DNA from: Leucosporidium creatinivorum
Taxonomy: Eukaryota; Basidiomycota; Microbotryomycetes; Leucosporidiales; Leucosporidiaceae
Reading direction: 5' to 3'
Assembly (NCBI GenBank): GCA_001600635.1
Contig: BCKL01000024.1
Location: 235,395 to 299,394 of the forward strand
DNA length: 64,000 bases
Under the pieces are notes generated by a model. That model had not been told where the DNA came from and did not search any database. It saw only the letters and a list, made by a program, of their open reading frames with translations. Of the stretch, positions 36,495-46,333 are shown in pieces (positions within the stretch are counted from its first letter, which is position 1; every line of letters begins with the position of its first letter). A program made the translations under genes and the position numbers.

Positions 36495-37100
36495 ATGCGC
36501 TCAGCTGTGCTTGCCATAGCTCTCGCCACCTGCCGTACGTCCTTCTCCCTCCTCCTCCTTCCTGCGCTCGCTGACCGAAGAAGAAACACAGACGTCGGCC
36601 TAACCTCCGCTCAAGAATCTCTCTCGACCGCACCCGCCCTCGAGTCCACTCCCACCATGTCCCCCGACCCTCTCGCCACACCCTCAGGCTACCACCTCGG
36701 CGGCACCCAAGGCGCTGCGATCCTCTCGGCCTGGGATGAAGCTCACCCGGAGGACGCCTACTGGGCTACACAGACGGGAACGGAGCTCAGAGATCCTAAG
36801 ACCGAGACTCCGGGGAGGGTGTGGATGGGAAGCACGGTCACGGCGGTGGAGCCTACGCCGGGACAGTTCACTTCGGAGGAGGAGAGCTCGGCGACGACGA
36901 CCGAAAGGACGACGACCAGCAAGACGACGGCGGCTCCAGCCTCGCAGAGCAGCGTGGATTCGAAGAACCAGGCCAACTCGACCACCATCAAAGATACTCC
37001 CGCCACCTCAGGCGCATCAATTCTCTCCCTCGGCGGCGTTGGGCGCTTGATCATGGCGCTCGTTTTCGGTCGAGCAGCATTCGCGATGGGAGATGTGTGA
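36495..37100 (+). CDS. Small secreted, probably GPI-anchored surface protein
   Basis: The first exon encodes MRSAVLAIALATC, and a 57-nt intron splits the codon before HVGLTSAQES. Together they form a signal peptide with cleavage likely after LTSA. The mature part of about 160 residues is rich in threonine and serine (SSATTTERTTTSKTTAAP) and has no recognised domain. The C-terminus has a serine/glycine-rich stretch (TSGASILSLGGVG) and then a hydrophobic end (LIMALVFGRAAFAM), as in GPI-anchor signals. Role in the wall or on the membrane is inferred only. The start fits the signal peptide; no other in-frame methionine precedes it. Confidence 0.65.
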   Translation: MRSAVLAIALATCRTSFSLLLLPALADRRRNTDVGLTSAQESLSTAPALESTPTMSPDPLATPSGYHLGGTQGAAILSAWDEAHPEDAYWATQTGTELRDPKTETPGRVWMGSTVTAVEPTPGQFTSEEESSATTTERTTTSKTTAAPASQSSVDSKNQANSTTIKDTPATSGASILSLGGVGRLIMALVFGRAAFAMGDV

Positions 37101-37169
37101 GGTTGTTCTGGTGGGTCGGAGAGCAGGAGAACAGGGTGGTGATAGCGTAGTATTCATGGTGGAAGGTGG

Positions 37170-37375
37170 GCGGTGCAAGACGAAGCGTTAGAGGAAGCGG
37201 CGCCAGTGCAAAGAGCGCCGAAGGGGAACTGCGATCGAGAGTTGTAGGTCAACATGAGCTCCGATCTGGTGGTTCTGTAGCTCATCAGAAATCCCAGAAA
37301 TGTAGCTTGAATATGGGCGGACTCACAGCCCCGGCAGTGATTCGATGATGTTCGAGTTGGAGCCGAGGAGCGCTG
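37170..37375 (-). pseudogene. Fragment of the MFS permease gene
   Basis: The reverse complement matches 43982-44190 of the permease gene at a high level over the intron (44043-44140) and the start of the next exon, with a short internal deletion in the upstream exon part. The intron is kept, so this is a DNA copy and not a processed one. It has no open frame of its own and is too short to be a gene. The source may be the neighbouring gene itself or a close paralogue elsewhere. Confidence 0.7.
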
Positions 37376-37494
37376 TTAAGCCGAATCATCCACTCTGTCT
37401 CGCAGCTCGCGGGGAGGGGCAGCAGCCTCACCAGCGGTCTCAAGCACTGCAGGCATCTGTGCCACGAGCACACCCATCTCGTCCCTCTGTTCGA

Positions 37495-37655
37495 AGGATC
37501 GAGGCGGGCGCGCGAGCCAAGCTCGGCGCGCAAGGAGAAAGCAAACGACGGACAGTTCTCCGCTGCTCGCGTAGCACATGCTATGTACAGCCACGAAGCG
37601 TCGTGTCCACGGCTGCCGACGACGAAGTACAGGCATAAGCACGCCATATCGCCTA
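37495..37655 (-). pseudogene. Fragment of a Zn2Cys6 transcription factor gene
   Basis: On the minus strand it encodes ACLCLYFVVGSRGHDASWLY, closely like ACLCLYLVGKRGHDGASWLY of the transcription factor at about 39790-39850. The match continues through CATR.AEN and into the following intron (source about 39690-39740). Similarity is clearly lower than for the transporter fragment beside it, so the two pieces may differ in age or source. It is a broken remnant of a host-type gene. Confidence 0.6.
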
Positions 37656-38005
37656 TAGGCCTGGAGCAACGTTTGAGAGTTGATTCAAGTCTTCGCCGAC
37701 GGTCGTGAAGCGGAGCTCTCCTCACACGCCTTGGCGCTATTCTGAGTTTGACTCGGTCACATATGAAGCAATGTACTGCAAGTCGAAGCGATGGAATGTA
37801 CAACACACACTCTCCTTGCCCTCTCCCTCTCCCTCCTCCTCCCAATCTGCTCGGCGCTCCCGACCGTCGACCCTCACCAAGGCAAGTTGCCATCAGGCAG
37901 ACCCGCGAAGGGATTGTTGGCGCTGCGAAAAGTGATGGCCAGTCAGCTACTGGCTCGAAATGGACCGAGAAGGGGAAGAGGCGAAGCCCGAGCGGACCGA
38001 GCGAC

Positions 38006-40987
38006 TCACAGCGTATTCATCGCGAACTCAAACTCGGTCGACGCAGGATCCTGGCCATAATCCCAGCTCGGGAACAGCCTTTCCGAGAACAACGGGAACG
38101 AGAGCGTCTGGTTCGAAGGCGTTTGCTGTCCCGTCGAAAGCCCTCCTCCTGCTCCACCCCCGCCGAGATGAGCGCCGAGTTGGTGTTGTTGCTGATCGTG
38201 CTGCTGCGCCAGAGCATGCTGCTGCAGCTGAGGATCGAGTGAGGGGAGGTCGAGGGGCGGCATGGAGAGCGTTTGGTGAGGTATTGATGCGGTAGGGTCG
38301 AGCAGGCCAGCGAGGGAGGAGGGGAGGGGCTCGGGGACGGTTGTGACGGTGAGAGGTGGGGTGCCAGGTGCTGTAGCGGGAGTTGCGAGGAGGGCTGTTA
38401 CCAATAAGAGAGGTGGGAAGGAGGCGATGGGCGGAGAAGTGCAGGACAAGGAGGGGAGAGAAAGTTAGCTCGGCTCGGTGCTGATCGCGCTCGAGGTCGC
38501 TCGAAGGGGCATCGCCCGAAGCTCGTTCGACGCTAGGCCCCTTGGAAGGAGCTCAAATCTGTCGAGTAGACCCCACTCACCCATCAACGTCTCAGCACTC
38601 CCCACCGCCGCACTCCAAGTCGCGCCCGCCTCCTTCAACGCCTGGATGACGACCTTCATATCCTTCCCTGCTTGCTGTTGACGCTGCAGATCTTGCGAAA
38701 GTGAAGGTGAGATACCCGTCTGCGAAGCCGAGAGGACGAGGATCGTTCCAGCGGCGAAGGCGGCGCTGCAAGTTCGGCGACTGGTCAGCGAGGGCGAGAA
38801 GAGAAGGGGCGTCGACGAACATACTGGGTGAAAGTAGGATGCACAAATCGGTACCCTTGACCTCGTTGTTGGACCTTGATGAGCCTGACGATGTGGGACG
38901 CGGCGAGGAGGCATTTTTCGGTCGAGTTGGGGAGGGCGGCGTCCGGAGTGTTGACGCGAGAGAAGAAGGGTCGATGGAGTTGTAGTAAGGTCAACCAATA
39001 GAGAAGATTCACTTCCCGATGAGCAAGAGATTAGCGCGTTTCGCCATACAGAAGAAGTAAGTGAACGAACCTGCGATTACGTGAGGATGAGGCGATTTGG
39101 TCGCATCGGCCGCCGAGACCTTGACATGTCCTGGAAGAGCGTGATACCTACAGCAAATCGTCGATTCAGCTGTGATGCACTGCTAAGCTCGAGCGCCAAC
39201 TCACCAACTCTGTAACTCAAGATGAAGCGCCGGAACGCACGCCCTCCTTGCGGCGAGTCCGATTCCTCGCTTGGCGTAGACGGCAGCCGAGATCTTGCAA
39301 GCGATGATGGCGAGTTTGGAAGACCAGTGGAAAGCTGAAGAGCGGTACATGGGAGCATCAAAATCGGCGATGGTGTCCACCTGCGAGCGCCGAGGTCGTC
39401 AGCTCTCGCTCCTCCCTTCCAGCTGAGGCCTGAGACTCACAGGAGGGACCTGCTGATCAAACTCATTTGGCCTGAATGTCCCTGTAGGCCTCGCCATGTG
39501 CATGCCGCAGAAGACCTCGACTCCAAAGATCGAGTAGAAGGCGTCTCGGCGAGCGGTGATCATGTCCTGGTCGACGACTCCAGGTGCTCCAGCGCCGAGG
39601 TGGTGGATACCAAGATGTAGGCCGACTGCGAGGAAAGAGCGAGAACGAGTGCAAAGAGATGCGGGTGTGATGACGAGTCAGTGAGCTGGCCGAAAGGGTT
39701 GAGGCGGGCGAGCAAAGCTCGGCGCCGCGAGCGGGAGTGCCGAAGACGTACAGTTCTCCGCTACGCGCGTAGCGCAACCCACGTAGAGCCAGCTCGCACC
39801 GTCGTGTCCACGCTTGCCGACGAGGTACAGGCATAGGCAGGCGAGAGCGCGAAGAGTCGAGATCTTGGCTGTGAGAGGAAGCCGGGTAAGCGAGCTGGCA
39901 TATAGGTCTACGAAAAGGAGAGGCGACATACGGAAGTTCCACTCCCTCTCCAGGTTGTACCTCGCAAAATTGATGAAGGCATCTCCCCTCGTCGCCGAGT
40001 CGTTCGGGTCGCCACAGACCTCTCGAGGGAAGGCCTCCGCTGGATCGAGATATCGACATCCGATGCCCAACAGCACGTTGAGCATGAAGGGCGAGTAGTG
40101 TTGCGTCCTCGCTGACGGATCTTGGATGAGTTGAGCGTAGAAGGCTCGCTCGTCGACGAGCTGGAAGCCGGCGAGAGCGAAGCCGAAGGCGTTGGAGAGG
40201 AGACGGGATTGGAGCTCCGGTGCGAGGACGGGTGGGGTAGGTGGAGGAGCGTAGTCGAACTCAGCTTGGGGAGCAGCGGCTTGGGTGAGAGCGGCATGCT
40301 GAGCTGCTCGAAGCGCCTCGGTCGACGCTGCTGCATCCGCTAAGACACTCATCGCCGAGCCAGGTCCGTAGAAGCGGACCTCGCCGTGCGCGTTGGTAGC
40401 TAGACCTCCATCGACGGGATCTTCAGAGTGTGGGAGAACGTAGGAGTCGGCCGAGGGAGGTGAAAGAGGTCCACTGCCGGCTGGCGAGAGGCCGCTCGTC
40501 GGTCCTGCTCCGTTGGTGTTGAGGGCGGCGAGTTGAGCTTCGAGCGAGACGATCTGCTGTTGTAGAGCTTCGACGACTTCTCGGGTGTAGGGTCTGCGCG
40601 ATGACCGAGGGAAGGTCAGCTGGGCGTCAAGTGTGCGGAGAGCTCGAGGTATGGCTGCTGCAGAGCAGTACGCACTTCCGCTTATCGCCCTCGAGGTTCC
40701 ATTCGCCTGCGGGAGGAGCTAATGAGCGTGCGAAAAGACGCAGAACGACCGAGAGACTCACAACTTCGGCCGTACTGAGCGCATCCTCCACACACAGGCA
40801 TCACGCCGTCGCATCGAATCCTCTTTCTGCGGCAAACTAAGCAAGCAGTGCTAGCTCGTGGTCTAAGTTGTGTACCGAGCGTGACATCAGCACCGGCAAG
40901 CAACAGAGCAGCAGACAGCTCACAACGAAGGAGATGAGGCGGGGCAGTGGACGCCCTGCGCGCCTGCTGCAAGATGGCAGGACTCAC
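38006..40987 (-). CDS. Zn2Cys6 fungal transcription factor
   Basis: The N-terminus has the binuclear cluster CLVCRRKRIRC followed by CGGCAQYGRSC, with the spacing CX2CX6CX6CX2CX6C. A short basic linker (EGDKRK) and a coiled segment (VVEALQQQIVSLEAQL) follow, as for dimerisation. The middle fits the fungal-specific regulatory domain (LLGIGCRYLDPAEAFPREVC, ALACLCLYLVGKRGHDGASW, ARRDAFYSIFGVEVFCGMHM). The C-terminus is glutamine/glycine-rich and ends FEFAMNTL. It probably regulates the neighbouring permease and decarboxylase, since it is divergent from the permease gene. The start is uncertain: the first methionine gives about 48 residues before the cluster, and the true start could be upstream of 40987 or internal. 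Confidence 0.82.
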
Positions 40988-41673
40988 TTCTTGACCAGCT
41001 TAGGCTTCGGTACATCTGGCATATCGACCTGCATCTGCTCTGTTGGTGGGGCTCCGATTCGACTCGCTGAAAAACGGCCGGAGGAGAAGAGCGGGAGGTC
41101 GACCCACTCGGCAAGCACTTGCGCGTTGGAGGGGAATGTGAACTCTTGAAATCGTGTTGGAGCGTCAAGGCAGTTCAGGAAACGTTGCCAGTTGATTTCC
41201 ACAGACTCAGCTCTGCACCAGAGTAGAGCCGGACCCCTATAAAGGGGGCCGAAGCCAGCGCCGAACTCGACCAGAGAGCTGCAGTGCATCGGACACCGTT
41301 GCCCCAGCGACGGGAAGCCTTACAGATCAGCGACGGCCGTATACTGCGGACCGCTGTAGTGCCAGCCGAAGCTCCAGGAGGGGTCCCCGAGCTTCCACTT
41401 GGCCCCGTTTCTCTCCCTTTTCTCCTTCCTTCCACATCTTCTCTGCGTCTTCGTCGCTTCTCTCGACACTCCAAGCTTTACAGCGCCTGTCCCTCGGCAC
41501 TCGACACCTACAGGACCACCTCCAGCCGTCGCAGCGCCTCCCCTCCGAGTTCCAATTCGCACTTCGGCCGCCACACTTTTCCACGACTCCCCAACACCTT
41601 TTGCCGACCTTAGTTATCCGCAGCCGTTCTTGAACTTTGACAAAGGCAACCTCTCACCATTCCATCTCATATC
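40988..41673. promoter_or_regulatory. Divergent promoter of the transcription factor and MFS permease
   Basis: No gene is seen. The last 200 bases are pyrimidine-rich and probably form the leader of the permease gene. Two pairs of opposed CGG half-sites lie together at 41334-41339 and 41347-41353 (see separate entry). Confidence 0.5.
41334..41353. promoter_or_regulatory. Possible Zn2Cys6 binding sites
   Basis: CGGCCG at 41334-41339 is followed eight bases later by CGGACCG at 41347-41353. Zinc-cluster dimers often bind paired CGG half-sites. Such hexamers also arise by chance in GC-rich DNA, so the assignment is tentative. Confidence 0.25.
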
Positions 41674-44600
41674 ATGTCCTCCAACACGTCCTTCAAGGGC
41701 GACGAGGGAATCCCCTCTGTCCCCAAGCGCGACGCCGATGTGCTCATCGAGGACCTCGCATCCAAGGGTCACGCTGTACCATTCAACATGGACTCGCTCG
41801 ACCCCAAGGCCGAAGCGCGTCTCGTCAGGTGAGCCTGAGTCTGCTCGGGCGCCGAGGGGCGGCATCGGCGAATGCAACGCCTGACGCTCAGCCTTCGTCC
41901 CCTTCCTCCTCTTCCTTCGTCGAGCAGGAAGATCGACTGGCATATTGTCCCCATCGTGGCTCTGCTATACCGTAGGTCGTCGGCTTGCAGCTCCAGTTGA
42001 ACCTTTGGCGCGCCGAGCTGACCTTTTTCTTTCTTTCCTCTTATTCCCCGCTGTCCTCTCCGCTCCTCAGTTTTCTGCTTCATCGGTCAGTCGCCTACAA
42101 CATGCTGTGCCGACGAGCGTCCCAGCTGACCTCCTTTGCTTTGCGCAGATGTGAGCGAGCTTCCCGTCGCTTGAACGTTTCGGCGGGATCCATTGGATCT
42201 CTTTATTGACGTATTTGGCGTTCTCAGCGCGCCAACATCGGGAATGCACGTCTTGCAGGTGAGTTCAAACTTCTTACCGGGTGCAAGGAGCACAGCACAG
42301 CGCGCTGAACTTCGCCTTTCCCCGCCTCCCATCGCCCTCGCCTCATGCCTGCTCTGCACCGTGCACCTTCTTCGCTCGGCAGGCTTAGAGAGGGATCTTG
42401 GCATGAAGGGCTACGATTACAACATCGCGCTGAGGTACGTACCATGCTCAGGCGACGCTCAGCGGTGACTCGCTCGGCGATTCCTTCGGCGATGCCCTGC
42501 GCGGGCCTCCAGCTCACTCCATCGCTTCCCACAGCTGCTTCTACTGCGCGTACATCGTCTTCGAAATCCCCAGTAATATAATGGCCAAGGTGGTCGGTCC
42601 TGGACGATGGCTACCGCTCCTCACCATTGCCTTTGGCATTCTGTCAATGTGCACCGCGTGGGTGAACAGCTACGGAGCCCTCATTGCCGTTCGTGAGTTG
42701 TGCGGTTAAGAGATTGCTCCAGACGCACTGCTGACCTAGCTCGGTGCTCGCAGGCTTTCTCCTCGGCGCCTTTGAAGCTGGTCTGCTTCCCGGCATCGCC
42801 TTCTACATGAGTCGCTTCTACCGCAAGAACGAGCGTGAGTCTCCTTCTTGAAGCCTCGAACCGCATATCTCGCATAACCTTCGGCTGACCCTATCGCCGG
42901 ACTGTTGAAATCCAGTCGTCTTTCGTCTGGCGCTCTACTTCGTCACCGCGCCGCTCGCTGGAGCCTTTGGAGGACTTCTCGCGTCGTAAGTATCGCTGCT
43001 GCCAAGAGAGAGGGCTTCAGCTCATTTCGTCGAGAAGAATTGCTGACTTCGGCGTTGCCCCTCCTCGTCTTTCCGCCCCTGCTCTCCTTGGCTCCTTCTA
43101 CTACAGAGGCATCCTCAAGCTCCCTCCCATCGGCAACATCCACTCGTGGCGTCTCATCTTCTTCATCGAGGGCATCGTAAGCAGCTTCTCTGACGAAAAC
43201 GATGCTCGGCTCGGCGCTGACCCTCTCCCTCCTCAGATCACCACCGGTCTCGGACTGATCGCATACTTCATCCTCACCGACCGCCCAGAGTCCGTACACG
43301 TTTCACTCCGCTTGCTTACCTCGTGCTGACCCACTCTCACGCTCGCAGGGTCGCGTCCTGGCTCTCGGTCGAGGAGAAGAGGCTCGCCGAGGCGCGTATC
43401 AAGAGCGAGAACGCCGGCAGTGTCGTCGCCGTTGAGAAGCTCAAGAAGAAAACCGTCCTAAGCGGTATCTTCTCGATCAACACGTGAGTCGTCTAGCCCT
43501 TGAGCTGCAGTGCGAGCATGAGCGCCGAGCTCGGCGGGTCAGCGGTTGCGGCTCACAGCTAACGCTATGGTGCTTCCGTTCTACTCTAGATGGCTTCTTT
43601 CACTCCAATTCCTCTGGGTGAATGTCACCGTGCAAGGCATTAGCGTCTTCATGGTGCGTCGCGCGGGTACAATTTCTGACGCCGAGCGAACCTGACCTTC
43701 TCTCGTCTCGAACAACCTACAGCCTACCATCATTTCGGCTCTCTACCCTAACCAGTCCGTTATCGCCCGTCAACTCAAGACCGTCCCTCCTTGTACGTCT
43801 ACAGCGTTCTCACATCGAGAAAAGTAACGCCGAGCTCATCTCCTCCTTTTTTGACGCCCTCAACAGACATCGTGGGCGCTGCCGTCAACGTCGCACTTCC
43901 CTACCTGGCCTTCAAGACCAAGCGCCGCTGCTACGCCATGTTTGCGGCCGCTCCTCTCATGATCATCGGCTTCGCAATGTTCCTCGGTTCCAACTCGAAC
44001 AATGTCAAATACGGAGCCACCTTTCTCGTCACTTCCGGGGCTGTGAGTCCACTCATATTCAAGCTACATTTCTGGGCTTTCTGATGAGCTACAGAACCGC
44101 GAGATCGGAGCTCATGTTGACCTACAACTCGCGATCGCAGTTCCCCTTCGGCGCTCTCTGCACTGGCGCCGCGTCCGCTAACGCTTCTCCTGATGGGGCA
44201 AGGGCTGCTGCTATCGGTACAGTGGTCATGATCGGCAACATTGGTGAGCTCCTACATTCCCCTACAGCGCCCTCCGAGATCCGGAGCTGACATTGGGGTT
44301 TCTCTTTAGGCGGTCTGATCTCCACCTGGACTTTCACCCCCAACTACGCGCCTCGCTACATTCCAGGCAACGCGGTCAACCTTACCGGTGGCATCATGAT
44401 CTTCCTGCTCACCGGTATCATGCTCGTAAGCCGACTTTCTTAATCGCCGAACTCGAGTTCGGCTGCTCACCATCCCCCTTCTCCTGTACCCTCTCATTCA
44501 TTCCCACACCCTCTAACACTCTCTCATCACTCTTCATCTTCCTCGCAACTCAGTTTTACCAAATGTGGGAGAACAAACAGCGCGACAAGGGGAAGCGCGA

Positions 44601-44679
44601 CCACCGTCTCGAGGGTCTGACGCACGAGGAGCAGTCCCTACTTGGCCACAAGCATCCTGCTTTCCGTTACAGTTACTAG
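41674..44679 (+). CDS. MFS anion permease of the DAL5/allantoate (ACS) type
   Basis: Eighteen exons splice in frame to 506 residues. Key parts are KIDWHIVPIVALLYLFCFID, RANIGNARLAGLERDLGM (motif of this family after TM1), FEIPSNIMAKVVGPGRWLP, GLLPGIAFYMSRFYRKNE and SWLSVEEKRLAEARIKSENA in the central loop, and a last loop ending HPAFRYSY. Twelve membrane segments are expected. Family members move allantoate, nicotinate, vitamins or aromatic/carboxylic acids with protons. Next to a salicylate-type decarboxylase, an aromatic carboxylate is plausible. Exon 3 (42071-42085) is 15 nt and exon 4 (42149-42150) only 2 nt; both are needed to read LFCFIDRANIG. Intron 15 (44043-44140) is partly copied at 37170-37375. 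Confidence 0.88.
42149..42150 (+). other. Two-nucleotide micro-exon in the MFS permease gene
   Basis: The bases AT lie directly between an acceptor (TTTGCGCAG) and a donor (GTGAGC). Upstream, intron 42086-42148 has donor GTCAGT and branch GCTGACC. Downstream, intron 42151-42227 ends TTCTCAG. Joining G + AT gives the aspartate of the family motif D-R-A-N-I-G; skipping the two bases shifts the frame. Confidence 0.75.
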
Positions 44680-45144
44680 ATTAATCTTCATCGACCCCTG
44701 GGAGTGATATGATATCGGATGGAATCCAGCTTCGAGTGTACGAGCCGAATTTCGGCAGCGCCGAGCATTCGAGCGAGATTGAGACCGCCACGAAGCCTTC
44801 GCAGGACGTCTCAGCTGCAGAGAGAGGTTCCAGCAGCTTTTTTGGAAGCGCTCAACTGCTCGATAGCACCTGGAGTTGCCTTCGGCGCCTGGCAGAGGCG
44901 AGCCACCGTCGCCGAGCCTTTTTCCGCTCGGCCAGAGACAACGAGAATCTCGGTGTCCTTGTGGTCCTTGGATTCGACGTGAAATCTATCTGAGTGCATC
45001 AACAGTGACGACAACAAAACCTGACCCGATTCGGCGCCTCCTTGCATCGCTCGACTCAAAGGGACAGCGCGTCGTTCGACGCTTCCCGGCTCTCCCTCCT
45101 CCCGCTACCTCGTTTGCTGATCCTCGACCTCGGGCGCCGTTCGG
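44680..45144. other. Intergenic region, permease to unknown gene
   Basis: No gene is recognised. It contains the 3' UTR of the permease and the upstream part of the gene at 45145. A pyrimidine-rich stretch close to 45090-45120 is a likely leader. Confidence 0.35.
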
Positions 45145-46197
45145 ATGAGAAAAGGCAAGCTCAAACAGCGCTCCGTTGTTCTTTGGCTGCAGCAGGCGAC
45201 CTGTGAGGCGGAGGTAACCGAGGTGAGTGGAGCCCGTTTGAGGAGCGCCTCCCGCTCCCCGCTGACCGGGAGCCTCTCGAAACTAGGTCTTGTCGGCGTA
45301 TGTGTACTGCAAGATGAGGGATGGAGCGACACCTGCTGGTGGTGAGCCCGCGGAGGAAGCTGAGCAAGTCCGAACTTGCTGACTCCTCTTTCGCCGAGCA
45401 GCTGGGAGCAAGCTTTACCATCTCATGTGCTACCTCCATGGCGTGTGAGTGTTTCCCTCAGCTCTGGAGTAGCGCAACAGCGATGCAGCGGCTACTTCAA
45501 CCCTGTAGCCCGCGCTAACGAGCCCTCTCCATCCCTCTCGCAGCGGTCTGGGCCACATCGTCAACACCTACAAGTACACCTTTGCGCTCCTAATATCCGA
45601 GTAAGTATATCAAACCTCCCAACCTCTCGTCCGAGGGCTGCTACTCCTGCTCGTAGGCCTCTCCCAGCCTGCTCGAAAACTGACCCATCGCCGAGCAGAC
45701 TCCAATACTACGACGGCGGTCTTGTCGGCGCCAACCCCACCACCTCCACGGTCGGCAACGATCTTTGGAACGAGGTCCGCCGCGGCAACCGCAAGAAAGC
45801 CAAAGCCTCCGCCAGCTCGCTCTCCCTCTCCCTCTTCCGAACCCGAACGGGCGAGTCGATCGAGCAACTGCCTGTGATTCGAGTGAGGGAAGGAGCAGTA
45901 GGAGACGGAAGAACGGAGATTAATGCGCATTGGGGAGCGGCGGGACCGGGGCCGGCGTTGCTGTTGAAGAGTGCAAGGATTACGGTGACGGAGACTTGGC
46001 CGGCGAGGGCGAGGAGGTGGATGAAGGGAGGGGAGAAGCCGACGATTGTGACGAGCACGTGAGTCGGTCGGTCTCTTGTACGAGTATTGAGCTGACGATC
46101 CTCATCTCGCAGCCTACCTGTATACGACCCGGGCAGGGCGCCGCCTCCTCGACAGGATTCGGCGCTGGAGGAGTTGCCGGATTATGCTAGGCATTGA
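45145..46197 (+). CDS. Uncharacterised protein, 225 residues
   Basis: Six exons (45145-45222, 45287-45341, 45402-45444, 45544-45600, 45699-46058, 46113-46197) join in frame. The N-terminus is basic (MRKGKLKQRSVVLWLQQ), then comes a compact, probably helical part (VLSAYVYCKMRD, SKLYHLMCYLHGVGLGHIVN) and an aromatic stretch (YKYTFALLISELQYYDGG). The centre has WNEVRRGNRKK and a serine run, and the C-terminal 60 residues are beta-like. The end has LPVYDPGRAPPPRQ and ELPDYARH, proline/tyrosine motifs like those bound by WW domains. There is no signal peptide and no clear membrane helix. I do not recognise the family. Its place between the permease and the decarboxylase may or may not mean a shared role. 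Confidence 0.6.
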
Positions 46198-46333
46198 GAG
46201 TATTCGGTGGAGCTGAGTAGAGCTGAGCGAGGAGCTTCATTTACATCCCTTTTTTTCGTATACACTTTCCCAATCGCGGCGAATGCGAAGCGAGCACAGC
46301 AAATGAGATGACCTCAGTTCGGCTTCTATACAT

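Larger units (their letters stand above)
37101..38005. other. Intergenic stretch containing gene relics
   Basis: No intact gene is seen. It holds two copied fragments, listed separately (37170-37375 and 37495-37655). The remainder, 37660-38005, is unassigned and leads to the stop of the transcription factor gene at 38006. Confidence 0.45.

Noticed and set aside
40850-40940. An intron just before the zinc cluster of the transcription factor
   Set aside because: The donor-like GTGAGC and acceptor-like TTAG would put the cluster out of frame, so the stretch is kept as coding with an uncertain start.
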